From Dysidea avara (taxonomy: Eukaryota > Porifera > Demospongiae > Dictyoceratida > Dysideidae), in contig NC_089274.1 in assembly GCF_963678975.1 (NCBI RefSeq), forward strand, positions 21,661,133-21,725,132: a stretch of 64,000 bases of DNA, written 5' to 3'. Positions 1-8,389 of the stretch are shown in pieces (position 1 is the first letter of the stretch; each line of letters begins with the position of its first letter). The translations under genes were made by a program, and so were the position numbers. The notes beneath the pieces were generated by a model that saw only the letters and a list, made by a program, of their open reading frames with translations, did no database searches and was not told the origin of the DNA.

Positions 1-7
1 TGTATAG

Positions 8-365
8 CTAGGCACACTGAGTGGTGTTTGTTGGTGGCACAATCAAGTGAAACGGATGATGATGTCTAGTGTGTCTGATGGTGAAATGAACGTCAGTATT
101 CTGGTAAGGATAAACCAACAGTTTGATGGATTATTTGATAGAACCTCTAGCTTCCCTTTCTTTGCTAACTCAGGGTAACCATTCAGTTCAGCTGTTCCAG
201 CATAGCACTAACACTACTATAGGACCCATCCAACTGCACGCCTCTGAACCTTTTCTAAATTTGATATCTGAGTCTGACAGTGCATGCAGGTCCCAGGCTA
301 GCTACTGTACTCCACTCGGCATTACTGATCAAACCGCATTTATAGCAAATAAGCAGATGCCTTGA
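8..365 (+). CDS. 3' end of an unrecognised gene (last two exons, partial)
   Basis: Two exons can be joined in one open frame. The first runs from about 8 (after a TATAG acceptor) to 103 and ends at a GTAAGG donor. The second runs from 174, after a pyrimidine-rich tract and CAG, to the TGA at 363-365. The 70-base intron is in phase 0 and the frame stays open across the junction, about 95 residues in all. The protein is hydrophilic with no signal, membrane segment or coiled coil visible, and I do not recognise a family. A WW pair and a short beta-rich stretch (DGEMNVSIL then GNHSVQLF) look like part of a folded domain. The gene runs in the same direction as the lipocalin that follows 253 bases later. 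The splice junctions are seen in the sequence; that this is a real gene is inferred. Confidence 0.45.
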
Positions 366-463
366 CATGTGATGAACACTTAAGAAAGTTCAACATCCAT
401 GTTACAGTAGCCTTGTTGGCAACGTTTGTAGTATAATATTGTGGATGTGTTGAATCATATGCT

Positions 464-513
464 ACCATAGATAATAGACACCCCATACGGTAGGGGTGTC
501 TATTATCTATGGT
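464..513. repeat. Perfect 21-bp inverted repeat (hairpin)
   Basis: Two 21-base arms (464-484 and 493-513) are exact reverse complements around an 8-base loop. The structure lies about 105 bases upstream of the lipocalin start codon. It could be a relic of a palindromic MITE or a cruciform-forming site; no target-site duplication is obvious. Confidence 0.8.
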
Positions 514-541
514 GCTACAGCGTCTACTTAGTACTTATTTA

Positions 542-555
542 TGACGTCACACGTG
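542..555. promoter_or_regulatory. CRE-like and E-box-like motifs upstream of the lipocalin
   Basis: TGACGTCA at 542-549 is followed directly by CACGTG at 550-555, 64 bases before the lipocalin ATG. Both are perfect consensus palindromes for bZIP (CREB/ATF) and bHLH (USF/MYC) factors. Their role here is inferred from position only. Confidence 0.4.
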
Positions 556-618
556 ATTGTTGTGCATCCGGCGGTAAATTCAGTTCAGTAAGTAATTGCG
601 CCAGCTGTGCAGCAAGCG

Positions 619-1569
619 ATGAGAAGCTTTATCCTTTTGTCTTTGATTGCTGCGGTTTATGGCATCCAAATCGATACTGTGTCACAGTTGAACATTTCGC
701 AGTACACTGGATTATGGTATCAGGTAAGGATGTTGTGTTAATGAAAACGCACTGCGACTTCTCTCTCTCCCGCAGGTGTATGGGGACCGATTTACTCAGG
801 TTTTAGAAGACTGTTACTGCGCAACCGCTAAATGTAAGTGTTAATTTTCCGGGAAACCCTGTCGTCGTGTAAATTTAATTCCGCCATTTTCGCCTTGTAG
901 ACGGCATAGCTGATAATTCAACTCTAACTATGGCGACTTCTTGCCATTATGGCGCTGCCAATGGCACGTTCAGGTCAAAATCTGGTACAGTACACAGACC
1001 AGATTCCAAAATTCAAGGAAAATTCACTATGAAAATAAATGGAGTGGTTAACCCAGTAGAATGTAAGTGTTTGTAGAGCTCAAATAAACTAGTTTGGGCT
1101 TCATTAGCACTCACTGTTTCATTGTGTCCACACCAAATTATTGTTCTTGTGAATGGGATTGAAAGTTGTTGAGGTGGTTCCCCTAAATTAAATGAGATTC
1201 ATTTTGTGAGCCATAACTACGTAGCAACTTAAAACTTTGTCAGCTTAGAGCTTGTACAGCATGACAATGTGGCAAAGTTTCAAGGTGGACATCTGGAGAT
1301 GGTTTACAGTTTTATCAGACTGGGTTTTATGTATATTAGATTGGGTGATTTATTTGGGACCAGCTACTTTCATGGACAATCTCTACCAGTTCTCTGTGAT
1401 TACTGATGAAGCACAGCTACAACTAGCAGTGCTGGCAAGAAATGTGACTGGATTCATGATCAACTATGCTGAGAAGGTACGGATGCAACTGCAGTTCCAA
1501 GGATTTGACAAGTTAATCAACAAACCAAGGGTAATCTACCAAGGAAGTGATTGTAAATACGCCTCATGA
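619..1569 (+). CDS. Secreted lipocalin, apolipoprotein D-like
   Basis: Small secreted carrier of hydrophobic ligands. Exon 1 (619-723) encodes a hydrophobic signal peptide (MRSFILLSLIAAVYG) and the N-terminal lipocalin motif around YTGLWYQ, the family's G-x-W signature. Exon 2 (776-833) gives VYGDRF and the paired cysteines CYC. Exon 3 (901-1062) continues the barrel (TMATSCHYG, FTMKINGVV). Exon 4, ending at the TGA of 1567-1569, contains DWVIYLGP, YQFSVITD and LQLAVLARNVTGF, which match lipocalin strands F-H, and a C-terminal QGSDCKY cysteine. All four exons are on one strand with good donors. Exon 3 ends in phase 1, but I could not find an acceptor near 1200-1260 that enters the exon 4 frame cleanly, and the segment 1262-1310 reads better in a different frame (VAKFQGGHLEM). 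Either I miss a short exon or the gene carries a frame lesion. Confidence 0.75.
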
Positions 1570-1643
1570 GAATATCCCATTCACACTTGTAACTTTTACG
1601 GTGCTGGTTTTATATACCACAAACTTTACTATGTAGGTATGTA

Positions 1644-2050
1644 TCATGATTCATTTTTGTATTCTGTCATATTATCATCAGATGTTACTGAATCCACTTC
1701 TTCACACTGTAGCTTTGTTTGTTGTATTTCTTTCTCCAACCTATCCAATTCTTCTGAACGTGCCGCCTACAAATGAAATTAACCAAACACCTCTTTATAC
1801 ACTTGACTTACGCACCAGTTGGTAACGCATTTTCTTTATTTGATTATGCACACCGGATCTCCAAATCTATAACAAGTTGATGAAAATTAACACGAAGCGC
1901 TAAACTAGCTATCACCTCGCAGGGTTCTCTCGTTTCCATGTTGAGTTGTTTAACCAGCACCCATCGATCAGGGTGTGGCTGATTGGTGATAATGTCCGCA
2001 CACTTCGGCAGCGTCATTGTGCTGCTAACAACGTTGGATCCAGAAGTCAT
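1644..2050 (-). CDS. Small hypothetical protein, gene model uncertain
   Basis: An ATG at 2050 opens a 68-residue frame ending at 1844, with an AATAAA signal (1835-1840, minus strand) a few bases after the stop. A second open stretch at 1766-1644, after a TTTGTAG acceptor, encodes a charged helical piece (RSEELDRLEKEIQQ) that reads like the C-terminal coiled coil of the same small protein. A strong GTAAGT donor at about 1811 would join the two but lies past the in-frame stop, so the splice is not proven. An NRF1-like site lies upstream at 2133. No family recognised. The two parts may be alternative 3' ends, or unrelated. Confidence 0.35.
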
Positions 2051-2132
2051 TTCACTAACAATTTCTCATAGGATATTGTATGCTAATTTATTTGTGCACG
2101 AATTGTGTTGATTAACGTTTCTAAGAAACAAA

Positions 2133-2142
2133 TGCGCATGCG
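2133..2142. promoter_or_regulatory. NRF1-like palindrome
   Basis: TGCGCATGCG, the core of the NRF1 consensus, lies 83 bases upstream of the ATG at 2050 (minus strand) and close to the 3' end of the neighbouring LRR gene. A second copy lies upstream of TBCD. Promoter function is inferred. Confidence 0.35.
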
Positions 2143-2160
2143 TATAAAACCATATGTATC

Positions 2161-5100
2161 TTAAAACCACTGCGGTCTTTGCCCTGTTCCAAAATCTACA
2201 CCATCCGTTAATGCACTAATATCTGTATCCTTCTTCAACCTTTTTCTCTTTGGCTTTGAAACTGACACAACTCCAGAAACTGACTTTTCTTTGTGCTTTT
2301 TCTTGGCAGGGTGAATTCCAGTGATTGCATTAATAGAGTATCTTTCACTAAATTCGTCCTCTAATGCATCAGAGTCTCGTTGCCTTTTCTTCTTCTTTTT
2401 CAAAGTCATTTCCTCAAAACTGTTCATCTCTTCTTTTACTTTCTTTTTCACCTTTTTCACTGGTATGTATGCTTCAGTTGAAGATGGTGTGTCAATTACT
2501 AAAGGTAATGTGTGAATTTCTGTACCACTGGAAACTGTCTCCACTTTTGTTCTCATTTCTGCTGTAACACTCTTATTGTAATAGTTTCTTTTTCTTCCAT
2601 TTAGTATCTCTAATGAAGGAATATCACGCAAAACCTGCCAACAAAATAAATGTTTGGTGTAACTACAAGTACCACCTAACCTCTACACAAATACCATCAT
2701 TGGCGCACATCTTGTTTCCATTCAGGTTGAGGTTTTGTAACGATGTCACTTTACATAACACACTACACAAACTGCAAACATAGGCAGAATATCAGGCTAT
2801 CATGAACACAATACACCTTACCCCCAGTTGTCCAACAAGTTGTTGCCAATGTCCAATAACTCTAACCTGTCATATATATATCACCCAGTAAGCATAAAAA
2901 CCTAACACTCCAAGGATGCCCATATAATCCACATGTTTAGTCAAGGTCCCGTAATACATTTAAAAATTAAGAACCTGACGGTGTCCATAATACACTATGT
3001 ATGATAATGGTATCATGGGAGCTGATACCCCATTACAGCATTTAAATTTAGAGTTACCAGTGTGCTCATTTGTAAATGTTTTACCCCCAGCACTAGAAAT
3101 AACAGTCAGCCATTGCAGCCTTCAAGATGACAAAGTTCAACTAGAAAGGTGTACAATGACCAATAGTTGACCACTTTCTGATTCTTATTTTTATTACTTT
3201 TCCTGTCAGTATTTTACACCATACGGTACGTAGATCACCTACCGCTGGTTGCTTTCTATCGAACTGGGGATAGTAGAGAACAATTTATTGCTGTTCAGCC
3301 GTAGTTCTTTCAGCTGGTGACAATCCTATTGGAACAGTGAACTGTTGACAAGAGTCGAGAGATTACTGACCGTCATGTTTGGAAAAGCTCTCAGTAAATT
3401 GTGTGACAGAGAGAGCTTGGTCAAGAGCGACAATTTCTTTACTGATATAGTCTCCAGTTGATTGTGCGACAAAACTACACAATAAAAAAAAAAAATAATT
3501 TCAATAGTGTGGCTTCAACATACGTAGCTCCCAATCATCATACACTGGAAACTGTTAATGGACATCTAAAAAAGATCCAGACAGTTCCAAAGTACATAAA
3601 CTGAACTGAGAATCAGGATGGCTTAATAATTCCACTGTATATCACAATTTCTTTTGATCAAAGCCTCAGAATTTTACTGATCCAACACTGAATGTTTGGA
3701 GCAATCCGTTACATTACTCACCTAAAGAATTCAAGTTTGAAAGAGAAGACAATCCTTTGATACTAGAAATCTCGTTATTGTTCAGTATAAGAGCCTTCAG
3801 TGCTAAAAACAGACAACACGAGTCAACAGAGGTTAGTTAATATCATGACAGATGAGGTTAAGCACACATCATCAAACATCAATTACAATCTCAAAGAAAT
3901 ATTGAGCACTTTAAATCATATCAATACTGATTGATATGCAAATTCATGCTGCAGGACCCACATAAACTTCTTGTCGGCCATAATGCATCATTTTCTTAGC
4001 TAAGAAGCTACAAGTGCGATGAAATGGGTCTCTAATGTATAAGTAGTATCAATACTAGATACCATGTTTAGTTGCACAATCATACCTGGGAACACTTTCA
4101 TAGATTTATGATGTTTTTCTGTTTTAACAACTTTAAAATTGTAATTTGCATGGGAGGATAAAAGTGCCGATGCGTATTGTATTTCCATACAGTACCAATT
4201 ATTCACTGTATGAATTATATAGTACAGTTATGCAGATAACTGGGCATGGTTACTGCCAATGAAATCCAGTGGAATATGTTCTTTTTTAGGTTCATTTTAA
4301 AGAGTCAATGTACTCTTGGCAAAACTTCTATAACATTGCTATGTAGCCTATAAGAACAGCAAAGGCATTATGATAACAACTCTGAATTTTACCACACCCT
4401 AGCTATCTCACTGACCAATAAAGATAAGAGATAGCTACATACAGGCCACAAAACTCACCTTTTAGTGTAGACAGGTTCCCAATTACACTAATCTTATTGT
4501 GGCCAGCATTCAGAACTACAATATGCAGCATCGTATTACCACGGTGACCACAATAATGTATGCTATTTACCTGACAAATTCACTAGGGACTGGATTCCTA
4601 CTAATGATTCAACTTGATTGTGGGAAACATCTAGCCAGGTCAGTGAACTGCAGTATCCTAAAACGGCAACATAATACAGTATAGAGAAATCTCTTAGCAA
4701 TAAGGACACCTCTCTAATAAGATAGTAATAATGATCATAAATTCAACTGGATATAATGCATAATTAGCCAGGCAGACACATTGACCATTTTTCAAGTGAT
4801 GTAAATGACAGCCGTGGTGCAGTTCCCTGTATAAAGGTGTCCTGATTGTCTAGTTTATACTTTGGGACCTTTACTAAGCATCTGAGTCCTTCCATATTTT
4901 TGAATGTCCTTATTAGTACATATCATTGAGTCCTCACCTTGTTGAGACTGAGTTCCACTTAACTTGATATGCATTGGTGACACGGTTGGCCAGATTTTGT
5001 GGAAAATGTGCAATAACACATTCCAAGTTACTAATAGAGAAATTCAAGCGTTTCCCTCCTCATGTTTATTCATTTCCACTTCACTACTCACCGTAAATGA

Positions 5101-5929
5101 CAGATACATTATAACTATTAGAATATCAGCAGTAGAGGGAAGCTTCATCAAAAAAGTACACCTTCAAGGTGCACTTTTTTGATGAAGCCTCCATGATGAA
5201 GCTTTTTTTGGTGTACTGCTGATAAAAAAGTATTCAAGGTCCTTGAATACTTCTTTATCCAAGGTCACATTTGTAACACGGACACCTCACTAATACGGAC
5301 AATCAGTACATTTTATCCAAGGTCTCGTTTGCATGTAGAGCTTTGAAATCAGGGCACCTCACTAATGCTTAGTTACAGGTAGTAACAGTCAAAGGGTCAA
5401 AGTTCACTTCCTGTGTTACTGGTGTAGAGTTACTGTATGTGTGGGCTGGTAGTCAAAGTGAGGACATGTCCCACCTAGACTGTTGATTGTGTACACAGTT
5501 AACACAACCCCCTCTCAAAGGCCGCACACACACACACTTTGTAAGGGTCAAAGTGTCACTTTATTAAAGTAGTCTTTGCCCAGAATCCTACATGCAGAGG
5601 TAAGGTAAGATTCTCTTGGATTATAAAAAGGAATAAAACAATTTGGGCATGATACCATTTTTACTAGGACCAATAATGTATATCATTAACAACTTACTAA
5701 ATCCATCAATGGACGATATTGAGTTTTGAGACAAGTTCAATTTCACCAACTCTACACAAGGACTGAACGTGACTGAATTTACAACAACCCAGTCCAGTCA
5801 CGTGCTCTAATAATACCTTATGTCGTCCACCACCTCAATGTCCTTACTGGAGGCACTTAACACCTTCACTTCTCTAACGTCTTGACCATTTGCAAGGTCA
5901 CAAACTTTAGGTAGCGTCAATCTTTTCAT
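2161..5929 (-). CDS. SDS22-like leucine-rich repeat protein with a basic C-terminal tail
   Basis: At least ten short exons each carry about one leucine-rich repeat of the 22-residue SDS22 kind. Exon 1 (5929 to about 5819) begins MKRLTLPKVCDLANGQ. Later exons read LVKLNLSQNSISSIDG (about 5750), VELSLNK (4940), DVSHNQVESLVGI (4630), VLNAGHNKISVIGNL (4500), LKALILNNNEISSIKGL (3800), VLSHNQLETIS and LTKLSLSHNLLRAFP (3470-3380), LKELRLNSNKLF (3310), LELLDIGNNLLDNWG (2870) and LQNLNLNGNKMCANDG (2740). The last exon (about 2633-2161) closes the solenoid with IPSLEILNGRKR. It then has a lysine-rich tail of about 140 residues with several nuclear-localisation-like clusters (KKVKKKVK, KKKKKRQR, KPKRKRLKK). 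The repeats indicate a protein-protein docking scaffold; the tail suggests a nuclear or nucleolar location. I cannot name the orthologue. It shares a 31-base head-to-head gap with PEX10. Confidence 0.8.
4690..5370. repeat. Degenerate copies of the 'GGACACCTCACTAATA' interspersed repeat
   Basis: Within LRR-gene introns, phrases such as AATAAGGACACCTCTCTAAT (about 4699), AAAGGTGTCCTGATT (about 4836), CGGACACCTCACTAATACGG (about 5279) and CAGGGCACCTCACTAAT (about 5352) recur. They belong to the same family seen at 24900, 38600, 44590 and 63485. No coding potential. Confidence 0.5.
5139..5254. repeat. Two adjacent hairpins in an LRR-gene intron
   Basis: 5139-5191 is a nearly perfect 26-base-arm inverted repeat (GAAGCTTCATC ... 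GATGAAGCCTC). It is followed at about 5225-5254 by a second, shorter one (AGTATTCAAGG / CCTTGAATACT). A further partial copy of the first arm sits between them. This looks like the collapsed centre of a palindromic MITE. Confidence 0.7.
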
Positions 5930-5960
5930 TGCTTGAAATAATTAGAAACAAACGTTTCGA
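5930..5960. promoter_or_regulatory. 31-base head-to-head interval, bidirectional promoter candidate
   Basis: The start codons of the LRR gene (5929, minus) and PEX10 (5961, plus, or 5979 if the second ATG is used) are only 31 (or 49) bases apart. Unless the first exons are non-coding and lie further out, the 5' untranslated regions must overlap and one core promoter must serve both. No TATA box is visible. Confidence 0.5.
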
Positions 5961-6875
5961 TTGTGGTATCGTACTCAAATGGCTCGCTTGCACGTCGTCT
6001 CGGCGGGAGCCCCTGAGCTAGTGAGAAGCAATCAGAAAGATCTGTATTACGTGAGCCATACGTCACACCTCCTATCAGAGATCAGCAAGAAGATACTTAG
6101 TCCCAGCAACTGGATACTGTACCAGTCAGAACTGCAGTTGGCAGCAGAGTTGATATATTTCGGATTCACAACGATTTATGGAAATCAAACTTTGGGTGAG
6201 GAATACTGTAGCTCTGTACTCGTGGAGCAAATTAAGCGCCCCATTAAGGCTGCAGGTTTGATGAGGCGCTTAATTACAATTCTGGTGCAAGTAGGTGGGG
6301 CTTACGTTCTCCGGAAGTTGGGTGTGTGGCTAAATGCCCGCATTGCCGCGCGGGACTTGCCCTTAAACCTGACAGAAACTAACTACAAAGCTCTAGAAAA
6401 GGTCACAAAACTCTGTGAAACTGTTTTCACTTTTCTGAGCCAAGTTCACCTGGCTGTGTTCTACATTCACGGAGTGTTCTATCACATTGCTAAGCGTATC
6501 ACAGGTTTACATTATATCATGATAAAATATGGAGTACCACAAGATGTTACATCATCTTCACCATACAAATATCTTGGCTGGATACTGTCTGTGCAACTGA
6601 TGATGAGGATAGTTGATCAGTTACAACATCTCAAGAAAAACAAAGTGAGCTCAAGAGCAATGACTGGTAGTAGGACAGATACGGCTGACAGTCCATCAAA
6701 TCTTCAGTGCACCTTGTGTTTGAGTGCATGTAAGGTGCAGACGGCTACACCTTGTGGACATGTTTTCTGTTGGGACTGTATAGTTGACTGGAGCAGAGAA
6801 AAGGAAGAGTGTCCTCTCTGTCGCAGTACAGTCTATCCCAGACAACTAGTTTGCTTACAAAATTTCAGTACATAA
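5961..6875 (+). CDS. PEX10: Peroxisome biogenesis factor 10 (RING E3 ligase)
   Basis: Peroxisomal membrane RING-finger ubiquitin ligase that works with PEX2 and PEX12 to ubiquitinate the PEX5 import receptor for recycling. The 304-residue frame is uninterrupted, a little shorter than typical PEX10 (about 325). The N-terminal Pex2/Pex12 domain shows the PEX10-typical TLGEEY (about residues 77-82) and hydrophobic segments. The C-terminal C3HC4 RING (about residues 250-290) has CTLC, the CGHVFCWDC loop and CPLC with normal spacing, and ends shortly after it as expected. The family normally begins near ARLHVVSAGAPELVRS, so the second Met (5979) is an equally plausible start. This is the only intronless gene among the confidently identified ones, which is unusual here. 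It is divergent from the LRR gene and convergent with the meteorin-like gene (115-base gap). Confidence 0.93.
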   Translation: MWYRTQMARLHVVSAGAPELVRSNQKDLYYVSHTSHLLSEISKKILSPSNWILYQSELQLAAELIYFGFTTIYGNQTLGEEYCSSVLVEQIKRPIKAAGLMRRLITILVQVGGAYVLRKLGVWLNARIAARDLPLNLTETNYKALEKVTKLCETVFTFLSQVHLAVFYIHGVFYHIAKRITGLHYIMIKYGVPQDVTSSSPYKYLGWILSVQLMMRIVDQLQHLKKNKVSSRAMTGSRTDTADSPSNLQCTLCLSACKVQTATPCGHVFCWDCIVDWSREKEECPLCRSTVYPRQLVCLQNFST

Positions 6876-6990
6876 ATTTAAATGTTAGAAGAATATATCA
6901 CAGTATACAAACACCATGATATATTATTTATATATTAATTCATGTAACAATCAGATAAAAAAATTACACCCAGCTTATGTTATATAGTAA

Positions 6991-8112
6991 TTAGCAACAC
7001 TTATAATTGTTCAGCAGATAAGAGTAGTAGACCCATGCGTATTTGTGGTTCTCCTCAGCACAGCACAATACTAAGTCACGATGGTTCTTGCGGTGTAGAT
7101 TGGCTGCGAACAGATAAGTTCTACCTGCTTGAAGTTTACATTTACTCTTCAGTTTTAGTGTCCCATATGCTGGTATGTGTGTGTTGAATCCTATGGTACT
7201 GGTTTGTACAGTTGGCCATGGTTGCTGGTTGGTACAGGTTGGTGGTGATACTCCTAACTGACTTGTGATACTTCCATTGTGTTTGAGGAAGTAGCGTAGC
7301 TTGACATAATTTCTGTATAACTTGCGACTTTCATTCACAGTACTCATCACTTGGCCAATGAAAACTACAAGAATACAACAGAAATGTGAAGTATAAATCA
7401 GTAGAATTATATTGCTGAACAGTAATGCATGCTGGGATATACACTGACAAGCTGGTGTTGCATATAGTGGCTATTTCTTACCATATGGGCTATGGCAGAA
7501 ACACTTTCTCTGACATTCTGAGGTGCACTTGTGGCATTCTATAAAATAGAAGATGAGAGTTAGCTACGTGTACACGATATGGCTAAACAGACGTACACAT
7601 CTATGGCTAGCTGCATGGTTATAAGATAGCTATATCGACTTACCGTCGGTGTAAGTGGTAGTGTAGGTGTACTCCAGAGTGCTGGCTCCAGGACTTTGCA
7701 TCATTGACAGTGTTACGTGTTTGCAGTCCGAATTGAAGCAACCAACACGGCCAGGTTGAGAGTTAGCGGACACCAATGTTTTAGCTATGCCCTCCAGGCG
7801 GTAAATTCTGGCTCCCGCACGCGCCGAATCCAGGCATACAGAAAATGACCTTTTCTTGTCAGTGAATGTTATCACTCGTTCTCCCGCTGGATTAAACCAA
7901 GATATTTGTCTTCTTGGACAGGACAAATCCAATCGAACGATTTTCCCTTCGCCCCTGCAATGCAGATTTCACGCAGTAGCTATATTTAGCTAACACAATT
8001 ATAGCTAGTGCACTAACTTGATGTGGCGATCGCAGCCGTACTGATCAGCAGTTGTATCGCTCACAAGTAGAACTAACAGCAAACCGACCAACATGCTCAC
8101 TCGTACAAACAT
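6991..8112 (-). CDS. Meteorin / meteorin-like secreted protein
   Basis: Secreted cytokine-like protein of the METRN/METRNL family, known in vertebrates for roles in glia, axon growth and metabolic-immune signalling. Exon 1 (8112 to about 8019) encodes a signal peptide (MLVGLLLVLLVSDTTA) then QYGCD. Exon 2 (about 7955-7643) carries the family core: GKIVRLDLSCPRRQISWFNP corresponds to the meteorin stretch that ends in a W-x-P turn, followed by VCLDSARAGARIYRLEG and VGCFNSDCKHV. Exon 3 (about 7540-7484) is a cysteine cluster (CHKCTSECQRKCFCH). Exon 4 (about 7365-6991) is the NTR-like half: VVFIGQVMSTVNES, CKLQAGRTYLFAA, LVLCC and a terminal YKCC. At least 12 cysteines fit a disulphide-rich extracellular protein. 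The family call rests on domain order and motif resemblance, without an alignment. It is transcribed in tandem with SLC8B1, whose stop lies 277 bases upstream of this start. Confidence 0.75.
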
Positions 8113-8389
8113 CTTCAAAACTATCTATACCTGCTGACTTAAACTCTAGCGCAACTGTATCCAACTGTCTGGAGTATCGCGCTATTTATAGCTAGCCTGC
8201 GGCCGTTTGCGGCCGACGAAGTGCAAAACAAACAGCGTTATGATAGCCCGTAATCTGATAGTATCAAAATACATCAATACCACACTTGCACAACTTTATG
8301 GAATTACAAAAATTAAAGTAAAAAGTAAAATAAAAACAGGATAAACATATTAGTCAGTAGCAGTATTTGCAAACTCATCTTATACAGCA
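8113..8389. other. Intergenic interval between the meteorin-like gene and SLC8B1
   Basis: 277 bases containing the promoter side of the meteorin-like gene and the 3' end of SLC8B1. A GC-richer patch (about 8190-8220, GCGGCCGTTTGCGGCCGA) is a short direct repeat of CGGCCG. Nothing else seen. Confidence 0.5.

Noticed and set aside
2321-2567. Phe- and Ser-rich plus-strand frames
   Set aside because: They are the antisense of the lysine-rich tail of the LRR protein.
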